Source: Cytophagales bacterium
GTDB lineage: Bacteria; Bacteroidota; Bacteroidia; Cytophagales; Cyclobacteriaceae
Direction: 5' to 3'
Assembly (NCBI GenBank): GCA_020063545.1
Contig: JAGUUF010000273.1
Coordinates: 1-24,240 of the forward strand
Length of the DNA: 24,240 nucleotides
The translations under genes were made by a program, and so were the position numbers. The notes beneath the pieces are model-generated. The model was not told where the DNA came from, ran no database searches, and was given only the letters and a program-made list of their open reading frames with translations. This document shows, one piece after another, positions 6,550-14,305 of the stretch; position 1 is the stretch's first letter, and each line of letters opens with the position of its first letter.

Positions 6550-7554
6550 ATGAGCAATCCGAACATATCGCTGGTCATCCCCGTACTGGACGAAGAAGAG
6601 TCGCTGCAGGAACTGGCTCAATGGATAAGCCGTGTGATGGAAACACACGGCTTATCTTATGAAGCGCTGTTTGTGGATGACGGCAGTACCGATGGCTCAT
6701 GGAAACAGATTGTTACCCTAAGCCAGGCAAACCCCAACATCAAAGGCATCCGGTTTAACCGCAACTATGGTAAATCGGCCGCATTGCAAACGGGTTTCCG
6801 TGCTGCCCAGGGCGAGGTGGTCATCACCATGGATGCCGACCTGCAGGATAGTCCCGATGAGATACCGGCACTGTACAACATGATTAAACAGGAGGGTTAC
6901 CACCTGGTATCCGGGTGGAAGAAAAAACGAAACGACCCGCTCAGCAAAACCATCCCATCAAAATTTTTCAATGCCGTTACGCGAAGGCTGTCGGGCATTA
7001 AGCTACACGATTTCAATTGCGGGTTAAAGGCATACGATAAAGCCGTAGTAAAACACATTTCGGTTTATGGCGAAATGCACCGCTACATACCGGTAATTGC
7101 CAAGTGGGCCGGCTTTAAAAAAATTGGCGAAAAGGTAGTGGAGCACCGCGAGCGTAAGTACGGCCACACCAAGTTTGGCTTTGAGCGGTTTGTACGCGGC
7201 TTCCTCGACCTGCTTACCATAACCTTTGTGGGCCGTTTTGCCTTGCGGCCGATGCATTTTTTCGGAACACTTGGGATTCTGTCCTTCCTGGCGGGGTTTG
7301 CCTTTACGGCCAAACTCTTCTGGGATAAGATTGATTCGGTTTACATCTCGCACATCCCGCTGAAGCGCGACATTACCCAACAGCCCATCTTTTACCTGGC
7401 GCTGGTTGCCGTTGTCATCGGGGTACAGTTGTTTGTAACGGGCTTCCTGGCCGAACTCATTACGCGGCAATCGCTTTCCAAAAAGGATTACCTGGTAATT
7501 GACAAGGTAGGCGTTGACGAGGTGCTTTCCGGGAAAATGAAGGTGGCCGGTTAG
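6550..7554 (+). CDS. GT2 glycosyltransferase, polyprenyl-phosphate type (GtrB/DPM1/ArnC-like)
   Basis: A 334-residue family 2 glycosyltransferase. The N-terminal GT-A domain shows ISLVIPVLDEEESL at residues 6-19, FVDDGSTDGS at 41-50, and the metal-binding DAD at 95-97 in MDADLQDSPDEIP. A conserved HRERKYGHTKFG segment precedes two C-terminal membrane helices at about 237-260 and 278-302. Enzymes of this build transfer a sugar from a nucleotide donor to a polyisoprenyl phosphate on the cytoplasmic face of the inner membrane, supplying lipid-linked sugar for modification of lipid A, O-antigen or protein. The sugar cannot be predicted. It is the last gene of the operon starting at 2186; its stop lies one base from the stop of the convergent gene. 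Confidence 0.88.
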   Translation: MSNPNISLVIPVLDEEESLQELAQWISRVMETHGLSYEALFVDDGSTDGSWKQIVTLSQANPNIKGIRFNRNYGKSAALQTGFRAAQGEVVITMDADLQDSPDEIPALYNMIKQEGYHLVSGWKKKRNDPLSKTIPSKFFNAVTRRLSGIKLHDFNCGLKAYDKAVVKHISVYGEMHRYIPVIAKWAGFKKIGEKVVEHRERKYGHTKFGFERFVRGFLDLLTITFVGRFALRPMHFFGTLGILSFLAGFAFTAKLFWDKIDSVYISHIPLKRDITQQPIFYLALVAVVIGVQLFVTGFLAELITRQSLSKKDYLVIDKVGVDEVLSGKMKVAG

Positions 7555-7555
7555 G

Positions 7556-8365
7556 TTATTTTTTCTTAATGTAATAAGTCCGTGACAGCTTTTTGTCAGT
7601 TGTAATCAATGTGTCTCCTTTAACCTGATACGGACTTATAAATTCAGCGGAGTTTGTTGAGGGTATCGCAAATCCCATCTCCGTGGCCTTCTCCACCATA
7701 GATTGAGGAAAATGCATTTCCCATTTCGATATAAGTTTGCCATCATGCGTATACCACGTTTGCCGCGTGAATGGCCGCTGGCTTACAGGTATGGAATGCT
7801 TGGCTAAGAGCGCTTCCATTTGCGGTATGGTAATAGTAAATAAACCATTGGCAAGGTACTCAATCGACATACCGGCCATCATCGGAAGTTCTTCGGCTTT
7901 TTGGCCATCCTCTTTTATGGTGTACAACAACGCCCATTTGCCGATGAGTTGCTGATCGTATTGGGGCATTATTTTTCCATAGGTTTTTGCAAGGTTGTAG
8001 TTTACGCTGCCTGACACTTTAATCAGTTTTGATTTGACTATTACGGCAGAATCAAGGGAGGACACCAGGGTTACCTCAATCGTATCCTTATTCAGTTTAC
8101 CGTAAAGAATTACAATATCGCCCTGCTCGGGCGGCATGAAAATAGTGCCGCGAACCTCTTGTTTTCTGTAAATGCCGTAAAACGGCACGTGCTCAAGTTG
8201 GCTTGAATACACCAGGCCTTTTATGACGGAGTCTTTTTGGTGATTAATGAGCAACACGCTTTTCGGCACAACCAGTTCTCCTTCGTAAGCCCCTTTTAGA
8301 TTTTTTTGGCTCCACAATGTGCTCCAGGTAGTTATCAGAACAATAATGATGATTATTTTTTTCAT
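7556..8365 (-). CDS. Secreted protein of unknown function, possible C-terminal lipocalin-like domain
   Basis: A 269-residue protein with a clear signal peptide (MKKIIIIIVLITTWSTLWSQ). I chose the ATG at 8365, not the longer frame up to 8452, because the signal peptide begins there and because its ATG overlaps the TGA of the upstream kinase gene (ATGA). The N-terminal half is beta-rich (KGAYEGELVVPKSVLLI, RGTIFMPPEQGDIVI). The C-terminal half begins with LIGKWALLYTIKEDGQ and contains YLANGLFTI and SKWEMHF, which recalls the lipocalin-like domains of secreted Bacteroidota proteins. I do not recognise the family as a whole. Co-translation with the histidine kinase suggests it could be a periplasmic accessory of that sensor, but this is a guess. 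Confidence 0.7.
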   Translation of the reverse strand: MKKIIIIIVLITTWSTLWSQKNLKGAYEGELVVPKSVLLINHQKDSVIKGLVYSSQLEHVPFYGIYRKQEVRGTIFMPPEQGDIVILYGKLNKDTIEVTLVSSLDSAVIVKSKLIKVSGSVNYNLAKTYGKIMPQYDQQLIGKWALLYTIKEDGQKAEELPMMAGMSIEYLANGLFTITIPQMEALLAKHSIPVSQRPFTRQTWYTHDGKLISKWEMHFPQSMVEKATEMGFAIPSTNSAEFISPYQVKGDTLITTDKKLSRTYYIKKK

Positions 8366-9639
8366 GGTTTTATGATGGGTAGCCTTACAGTAAACGAAGA
8401 TCCTTCGCCATAAACGGATTGCACCGTAACACTGCCTCCCAGTTTTTTGCAAACTTCGTTTACAATATACAGTCCGAGGCCCGAACCTTCGCCATGCGCA
8501 TGGGCCCGGTAAAACATATCGAACAGCCGCTCGCGGTGCTCGGCTGAAATGCCCAGGCCGTTATCGGATACTGTAAGATACCAATGCGGGTTTTCAATAC
8601 CGGCAGTAATGCGGATGTAGGAATAGGGTTTGGCCGGGTCGTAATACTTAACGGCATTGCTTACCAGGTTTGACAGGATCATCCTCAGCCGGCCGGTATC
8701 GGTAACAACGGTAAATGTTTCGGGTATTTCAACTACCATCTCCTGTTTGCCAAAGTCTTTCATGTGACTAAGTTGTGCGATGACCTGTTTGGTAAAGCCG
8801 GATAATTTTACTTCTTGCAGGTTTATTTCCATCCGGGAGTTGCGCGAGTTGTCGAGGATGTCGCGGATAAACTGGTCGAGGGTGTTTACACGTCCGTTGA
8901 TGAGCGAAACAAGTGCATCTTTTTCCTGCTCGGTTTTTGAAAGGTTGTACAGGTTAATAAGCCCGAGTATGGAACTGAGCGGAGCCCGCAAATCGTGCGA
9001 TACGCTGTAGGCAAACTGGTCGAGTTCGGCATTTACATTGGCCAACTGGGTATTTTGCTCCTGCAGGATTACTTCGGAGTTGTGATTAATGGTTGTGAGA
9101 AAATAAATAACAGCAATACAGGTAATCAGCGAAACACTGATGTTAATGGTAAGGTAAGTACTTGCATATGCGGGCGGCACCACATTGTGATTAAGCAGGT
9201 TGTTGTCCGTCCAGTACGCGATAAGGCAAAGCACGAGGGCAAGCACGCTGAAGGCAATTGCCAGTTTTTTTTGCCGGATGCCGAACAGGGCAAAACCGGT
9301 AAGGCTGGTACAGATAAAGTAGGCATAAATGCCGGTATAGTAGGGGTCGCTGTCGGCAAATAGAAAAACCACCCCGTTAATCGAGACCATAAAAACAATG
9401 CTGGCAATGGTGAACAGTCTTTTCCGGTTAAGAACAAGCGTTACGATTCCGGCTGCGATCACAACCAAATAGTAAGGCGAGTTACCCGCTATCCGGTAAA
9501 CCGAATCGGCCAGGATATAAACAACACCCACCATAACCGAAATGGATGCCAGGGTAGCCCGAAGAATGGCGGTTTTTTGCTCCAGGTGCGAAGCAAAGGG
9601 CTGCCGGCCAAGCAACAGATTTTCCAGTGCCGACCTCAT
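8362..9639 (-). CDS. Membrane sensor histidine kinase
   Basis: A 425-residue protein (from the ATG at 9639) with an N-terminal membrane region of about six helices (residues 25-185), a short coiled linker, then HisKA and HATPase domains. The phosphoacceptor is H215 in YSVSHDLRAPLSSILGL; the N-box is SNLVSNAVKYY (about 323-333), the G1 box DNGLGI (359-364), and the G2 box GEGSGLGLYIV (383-393). It would autophosphorylate in response to an unknown signal, probably sensed in the membrane, as no large periplasmic domain is present. The frame also permits a TTG start at 9657, but a TAnnTTTG element at 9659-9666 would put that codon upstream of the transcript start, so the ATG is preferred. No response regulator is encoded nearby. 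Confidence 0.88.
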   Translation of the reverse strand: MRSALENLLLGRQPFASHLEQKTAILRATLASISVMVGVVYILADSVYRIAGNSPYYLVVIAAGIVTLVLNRKRLFTIASIVFMVSINGVVFLFADSDPYYTGIYAYFICTSLTGFALFGIRQKKLAIAFSVLALVLCLIAYWTDNNLLNHNVVPPAYASTYLTINISVSLITCIAVIYFLTTINHNSEVILQEQNTQLANVNAELDQFAYSVSHDLRAPLSSILGLINLYNLSKTEQEKDALVSLINGRVNTLDQFIRDILDNSRNSRMEINLQEVKLSGFTKQVIAQLSHMKDFGKQEMVVEIPETFTVVTDTGRLRMILSNLVSNAVKYYDPAKPYSYIRITAGIENPHWYLTVSDNGLGISAEHRERLFDMFYRAHAHGEGSGLGLYIVNEVCKKLGGSVTVQSVYGEGSSFTVRLPIIKP

Positions 9640-9658
9640 GGGGTAATCGGTAACCAAA

Positions 9659-9666
9659 CAAATATA
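9659..9666 (-). promoter_or_regulatory. -7 promoter element for the histidine kinase gene
   Basis: The minus strand reads TATATTTG, an exact match to the Bacteroidota -7 consensus TAnnTTTG, 19 bases upstream of the ATG at 9639. No good TTG is seen at the expected -33 spacing. If used, transcription starts a few bases downstream and gives a very short leader. This also rules out the alternative TTG start codon at 9657. Confidence 0.45.
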
Positions 9667-9768
9667 GGACAGGAAAACAAAACCATTTTAATCAATCAGA
9701 CCAGGTTTAGTTTCCGGTTTCGGCCCAGATTGTCGGCAAGGACGGATTAACGCTATCGGTATTCGTGC

Positions 9769-11289
9769 TTATAACTTTTCGGTTAAAATCGCCAGAAACG
9801 TCCTGACCGCATCCACGTAGTTCCCGACCCGGATGTTTTCGTTCTCCGCATGCTGGTTGTTATCGGGGTTTACGGTGGGCACACTTACAGCCGGAATATC
9901 CAGTGTAGTTACAAATGGCGAAATGGGAATGGAACCGCCTGTCATCCGGATTTTTATCGGCTCTTTGCCAAAGGCTTTAACCATTGCCCGGCTCAGCCAC
10001 AACCCAACTTCGGAGTTAAATGGGGTTTGAAACGGGCCATAGGAAATGCTTGACTGAAACGAAGCAATGCGCGGGTACTTCAACCGCTCTTCTTCGGTGG
10101 GGGCACGGTCGATAAGGTAATAGCCCCTGCTCTCAACCTGTTTACGCACCAGGCCGATTAACCGGTTGGCATCGCTGGAGGGCACCAGCCGGATGTCGAT
10201 TTCGGCAACGGCTTTATCGGGAATCAGCGTGCGGGCTTCGCTGCCAACATACAAGGCATTAAGTCCGCGGATGTTTAAGGTAGGATACTGAATGGATTCC
10301 TGGAAGTTGTTGCCCACCTTGTCGCGCTCGGCAATACCGAGGAATTTTTTTATTTCATTTTCATCATCCGGCACCTGGCTCAGTATTTTCTTTTCATCAT
10401 CCGTCAGCACAACGCCATCGTAAAACCCGGCAATGGTTACCCGGCCTTCCTCATCTTTCATCGAAGCAAGCAATTGGGCCAGGCGCATGGCCGGGTTGGG
10501 TGTAAAGTTGCCGTAGTTGCCACTGTGTGCCGGGTTACGTGGACCAAAAACCGTGAGGGTTATGGTGCAGATGCCACGGGCGCCAAAACTGAGAGTAGGT
10601 TGATTGGAGATGTGGCGCGGCCCGTCAAAAATAATAAACATGTCAGCGGCCAGGTCGCTCCGGTATTTTTCAACTGCACCGGGAAGGTTAGGCGAGCCCA
10701 ACTCTTCCTCAAAATCCATAATCACTTTCATATTAAAGTTCGGCTCCTGCTTTAGTTCCTGAAGAGCATCGAGTGCGGCAAGGAAAGCCGCTGCCGGTCC
10801 TTTGGCATCGGAGCTGGCCCGCGCAAAAATGCGCCAGTCGGGGTTGTAGCCTTCAAATAGGCGTTCGTAAGCGATGGTATTCCACTCACCTTGTGAATCT
10901 TTTTCTTTCAGGGTGGGTTTCCACGGACTTTCCTGGTTCCATTGCACGGGGTTTACCGGCTGGCCGTCAATCTGAAGATAGATTAAAACAGTTTTGGTTG
11001 TTTTCAGCGGCTTCTTCACATTCCGTTCGGCAAGCAACAACGGTACAGTGGGTGTGTTGAGCCGTTTAGTGGTAAAATTCCGTTTGGCGAAGGCAGCCTC
11101 GCACCACTGTACATTTTTTTCAATATCATCAGGGTAGTGCGCATCGTTGGGCAGGCTTAACAAGTCGTAGAATTCTTTAAAGGATGCTACAGCATGTTGT
11201 GTGGCAATCGCATCGAGGGTAAGGGGCTTGCTCTTTTGGGCAGAGGCAATGAAGTGCAGGATGATAAATACAATTGGAAGTAACTTCAT
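9769..11289 (-). CDS. Secreted M20-family metallopeptidase (dipeptidase-like)
   Basis: A 506-residue exported hydrolase of the M20/M25/M40 family, starting with the signal peptide MKLLPIVFIILHFIASAQ. A start at 11355 is also possible (22 residues longer, its ATG overlapping the upstream stop as TAATG) but would bury the signal sequence behind a long polar leader. Family residues seen are D108 (QIDGQPV), D161 (SSDAKG, bridging Asp), E195-E196 (EEELGSPN), D222 (FDGPRH) and H480 near the C-terminus (QHAENEN). The first metal-ligand His of the usual HxD motif is Gln106 here. Such enzymes cleave small peptides with a two-zinc centre; with this substitution, activity or metal content may differ. 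It probably forms an operon with the SnoaL-like gene upstream. Confidence 0.88.
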   Translation of the reverse strand: MKLLPIVFIILHFIASAQKSKPLTLDAIATQHAVASFKEFYDLLSLPNDAHYPDDIEKNVQWCEAAFAKRNFTTKRLNTPTVPLLLAERNVKKPLKTTKTVLIYLQIDGQPVNPVQWNQESPWKPTLKEKDSQGEWNTIAYERLFEGYNPDWRIFARASSDAKGPAAAFLAALDALQELKQEPNFNMKVIMDFEEELGSPNLPGAVEKYRSDLAADMFIIFDGPRHISNQPTLSFGARGICTITLTVFGPRNPAHSGNYGNFTPNPAMRLAQLLASMKDEEGRVTIAGFYDGVVLTDDEKKILSQVPDDENEIKKFLGIAERDKVGNNFQESIQYPTLNIRGLNALYVGSEARTLIPDKAVAEIDIRLVPSSDANRLIGLVRKQVESRGYYLIDRAPTEEERLKYPRIASFQSSISYGPFQTPFNSEVGLWLSRAMVKAFGKEPIKIRMTGGSIPISPFVTTLDIPAVSVPTVNPDNNQHAENENIRVGNYVDAVRTFLAILTEKL

Positions 11290-11354
11290 GGTCAACAGAC
11301 TTAATTTCTCCCCATGAGTAGGGATAGACGGTAATGTTTTAAACAGCCTCTTCA

Positions 11355-11852
11355 TTATTTCAAGTATTTTTCAGGTAGTGTATACCCCATGCTTTCGGCA
11401 CACCAGTAAACGTTCATAATGTAATACCGCGTACCATCAAAAAACAATTGAATGCTGTTAATGCCCCGGTTGGTTACCGGGCCATCTTTGCGTTCGCGGG
11501 TTTCATACGTGCTGAACGCGTGGGTAACTGTTCCGAACTGCTCGGTAACGCGGTGGAGTTCACGTTCGAAAAATCCCGTGGGTATCCGGCTGCTGAATAG
11601 TTGAACGTACTCATCGGGAGTTAATGCACGGTAAGTGATTTTACCATCCTGGTTTTTTATGGTCGGGATGAGTTTTGCATCGGACGCAAAAAGGTTTTTA
11701 AACCGGTTCCAGTCACGGGTTTCGCCCGGCTCCCCGCAAATTACATGGTACAAAGCGGCTATGATGTTATCCACCGATTGAACATCGCTGGAGTGGTTTT
11801 GTGCCTGCAGGGCAGCCGGCAAAACGAAAAGCAGGAGAATGTATTTTTTCAT
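11355..11852 (-). CDS. Secreted SnoaL/NTF2-like protein
   Basis: A 165-residue exported protein with signal peptide MKKYILLLFVLPAALQAQ. The mature part looks like an NTF2/SnoaL-like cone fold: an N-terminal helix pair (VDNIIAALYHVICGEPGETRDWNRFKNLF), an LTPDEYVQLFSSRI helix, and beta strands with FGTVTHAFSTYETRE, INSIQLFFDGTRYYIMNVYW. These folds bind small molecules or act as simple hydrolases or isomerases; no catalytic role can be assigned. The stop codon overlaps by one base a possible ATG of the downstream M20 peptidase frame, so the two genes are very likely co-transcribed. Confidence 0.75.
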   Translation of the reverse strand: MKKYILLLFVLPAALQAQNHSSDVQSVDNIIAALYHVICGEPGETRDWNRFKNLFASDAKLIPTIKNQDGKITYRALTPDEYVQLFSSRIPTGFFERELHRVTEQFGTVTHAFSTYETRERKDGPVTNRGINSIQLFFDGTRYYIMNVYWCAESMGYTLPEKYLK

Positions 11853-11946
11853 GGCATGAGTATGTCGTGGTTCCCGAAGGTAATAAAAACCTGCCTCCTG
11901 TTGGTACGATTGATTGGTGAATCTTTACTTACTTTGCTGTTGCACC

Positions 11947-12921
11947 ATGGCATCTCCCGTACTCTTCTCTGTTGTTGTTCCGGTTTACAACCGACCGGAG
12001 GAAATACGTGAATTATTGGAGAGCCTGACACACCAGACGTTTACAGATTTTGAGGTAATTGTTGTTGAAGATGGTTCGGCTGTTCGCTGCGATACGGTTG
12101 TAGATGCCTATCGCGATAAGCTGCACATTCAATACCTTTTCAAACCCAATTCCGGCCCCGGCCCCAGCCGCAATTTCGGAAGCGCGAAAGCCTCCGGCAG
12201 CTACTTTGTTTATTTTGATTCCGACTGTGTTGTTCCCCCGAATTATTTTCAAACGGTTTCCGATGTTCTTAACCACAGCCGTGTTGATGCGTGGGGAGGT
12301 CCGGATCGCGGGCACAGGGATTTTACACCCCTTCAACAGGCCATGGCCTACACCATGTCATCGGTACTTACAACCGGTGGCATTCGCGGAAGCAGGCGCG
12401 TGGCCGAAAATTTTCAGCCGCGCAGTTTTAACATGGGCATAGCGCGCAGGGTTTTTGAAGCAACGGGCGGCTTTCATTTCGACCGGCTGGCCGAAGACAT
12501 TGAACTTAGTGTGCGGATGCGAAAAGCAGCTTTCCGCATTGTACTTATTGAAGAGGCTTACGTTTTCCATAAGCGCAGAACAACGTTGAAACAGTTTTTC
12601 AACCAGGTATCGGGCTTTGGTCGCGGCCGGGTGCGTGTTGGCAAGGCGCATCCCGGTGAAGTGAAGGCCGTTCATTGGTTTCCGGCTGTTTTTCTTTTCG
12701 GCATAGCAAGCCTGCCGGTATTGTTTTTTGGTAGTGCGGTGTTGTTTAAACTGGGGGCTAGTGTTTACCTGATTTACCTTGCGGCCATCAGCGTGGATGC
12801 CTGGCTCACTACCAGGTCAGTTACCGTTGCCTTGCTCAGCATACCTTCAGCCGTTGTACAACTGGCTGGTTACGGTGCTGGTTTCGTGCTCGAATACCTG
12901 AAACCTTACATGGGCAAATAG
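11947..12921 (+). CDS. GT2 glycosyltransferase with C-terminal membrane segments
   Basis: A 324-residue glycosyltransferase. The GT-A domain shows FSVVVPVYNRPEEI at residues 7-20, VVEDGS at 39-44, the DXD motif D91-S-D93 (YFDSDCVVPP) and the catalytic-base type motif LAEDIELSVRMR at 181-192. Hydrophobic segments follow at about 243-265, 266-290 and 298-318, anchoring it in the inner membrane. It probably adds a sugar to a lipid-linked or polysaccharide acceptor. I chose the ATG at 11947 because the GT domain starts right behind it; a GTG/TTG further upstream adds a Cys-rich tail with no homology sense. It is divergent from the SnoaL-like gene, with 94 bases between the two starts. The nearest -7-like sequence, TTACTTTG, matches only partly. 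Confidence 0.85.
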   Translation: MASPVLFSVVVPVYNRPEEIRELLESLTHQTFTDFEVIVVEDGSAVRCDTVVDAYRDKLHIQYLFKPNSGPGPSRNFGSAKASGSYFVYFDSDCVVPPNYFQTVSDVLNHSRVDAWGGPDRGHRDFTPLQQAMAYTMSSVLTTGGIRGSRRVAENFQPRSFNMGIARRVFEATGGFHFDRLAEDIELSVRMRKAAFRIVLIEEAYVFHKRRTTLKQFFNQVSGFGRGRVRVGKAHPGEVKAVHWFPAVFLFGIASLPVLFFGSAVLFKLGASVYLIYLAAISVDAWLTTRSVTVALLSIPSAVVQLAGYGAGFVLEYLKPYMGK

Positions 12922-13006
12922 TGCCATAGCGGGGTATTCTGATTGCTAAACCTTGAAATTCTTGTTTTTTTTAGTCAATATTGGAGATAAACCAAGCCTA
13001 TCTTAC

Positions 13007-14221
13007 ATGAAGTTTTTAACCTGCCAGGTCGTATCCTTGCTCCTTGTACTCCAGAGTCTCCAGGTAATCGCACAATCCGGAACCGAATTAAAAGCCGGTT
13101 ACTATGTGGTTGTTGCCGCTTATGCCAATACCCGGGAGGATTATGCGAAGCGTTATACGGATCAACTAACCGCCAGCGGGCAAACCGCCAGCTATGGCTT
13201 TAACTCAAAGAAGAACCTTTACTTTGTTTACCTGAGCTATTTTAGTGACCTGAAATCATCGTTGGTTGAGATGCAGCAGGTTCGGGCAAAGGGCCAGTTT
13301 GCCGATGCCTGGGTGCGGGTTGTTTCGGGCGATATTATTCTGGCTGAAGCACCTGCCAAAACTGTAGAGCCGAAGGTTGAGGAGAAGAAATTTGTTGTAA
13401 AACCGGTACCTCAGCCCATTCCCCCGGTTGAGGAAAACCCCATAGTAACGCTTCCGGTTAATGAGCCCGAAGAAGAACAGAAAATTGTGCAATACCCGGT
13501 AATGACGTTAGGCAACACCGAAGTATTTCTCAGCCTCTACAATGCTACCAACAACCGCGTTATTGATGGCGATGTCCAGGTGATTGATACCGAACGGAAC
13601 AGGCTTATTACCACGGTTAAAGGAAACGAGTACCTGATACTGCCTGATCCGAAAACAAAATCAGGCCAGTTAACCCTGATTGCCGAAGTATTCGGCTACC
13701 GCAAACAACAGGTAGAGATAAACTACCCGTTACCGTTGCGCGACACCATAAAACCATACATCGAACTGATGGGCACCACGCTAGCCGTAAAATTCGATAT
13801 GATCCGGTATCACCGTGGCGACATCACCACCTTGTACCATGTTTATTTTTTTAATGACGCGGCCATTATGCTTCCCGAATCAAAGTATGAACTAACCAGC
13901 CTGGTGGAGATGATGAAAGAAAACCCGAATTACCGTATCCGGCTGCACGGGCATACCAACGGTAATTACCACGGAAAAATTCTTCAACTCGGACCTGACA
14001 AGAACTTTTTCTCACTGGATGGAGCAAAGCAGACGCTCGGGTCTGCCAAAGATTTGTCCTTTCAGCGGGCCGAAACCATTAAAGAATACCTGGTGGTGAA
14101 CGGCATTGATGCCAGCCGGGTTGAAATAAAGGCCTGGGGCGGTAAGCGTCCTATTTACGATCGTCACAGTGCAAACGCCAAAAAGAATGTACGGGTAGAG
14201 GTAGAAATCCTCCAGGAATAA
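13007..14221 (+). CDS. OmpA-family envelope protein with SPOR-like N-terminal domain
   Basis: A 404-residue exported protein. The signal peptide runs over about residues 1-23 (CQVVSLLLVLQSLQVIAQ). Residues about 28-106 look like a SPOR-type domain (GYYVVVAAYANTREDYAKRY...NLYFVYLSYFSD). A Pro/Glu-rich linker (about 115-160) leads to a beta-rich middle domain, then an OmpA C-terminal peptidoglycan-binding domain (about 275-402). The usual GHTD is GHTN (315-318), and about 30 residues are inserted before the LSFQRAE helix that carries the conserved Arg. It should tie the outer envelope to peptidoglycan. The ATG at 13007 is chosen over a TTG at 12953 because the signal peptide begins there. It stands alone; no close operon partner. 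Confidence 0.82.
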   Translation: MKFLTCQVVSLLLVLQSLQVIAQSGTELKAGYYVVVAAYANTREDYAKRYTDQLTASGQTASYGFNSKKNLYFVYLSYFSDLKSSLVEMQQVRAKGQFADAWVRVVSGDIILAEAPAKTVEPKVEEKKFVVKPVPQPIPPVEENPIVTLPVNEPEEEQKIVQYPVMTLGNTEVFLSLYNATNNRVIDGDVQVIDTERNRLITTVKGNEYLILPDPKTKSGQLTLIAEVFGYRKQQVEINYPLPLRDTIKPYIELMGTTLAVKFDMIRYHRGDITTLYHVYFFNDAAIMLPESKYELTSLVEMMKENPNYRIRLHGHTNGNYHGKILQLGPDKNFFSLDGAKQTLGSAKDLSFQRAETIKEYLVVNGIDASRVEIKAWGGKRPIYDRHSANAKKNVRVEVEILQE

Positions 14222-14305
14222 CTTCATAACCCTGGGTTAACCTGATCTTCATCATTTGTTAATATTGGGGTTTTTCTGAAAATTGGGTCGCTTAACCCTG
14301 CACCC

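Noticed and set aside
11929..11936. TTACTTTG upstream of the GT2 gene as a -7 element
   Set aside because: One base off TAnnTTTG, poor -33 match and a transcript start almost at the ATG; not strong enough to list.
14229..14241. Palindrome TAACCCTGGGTTA after the OmpA-family gene
   Set aside because: Arms meet with a single central base, so no hairpin loop can form, and no T-run follows.
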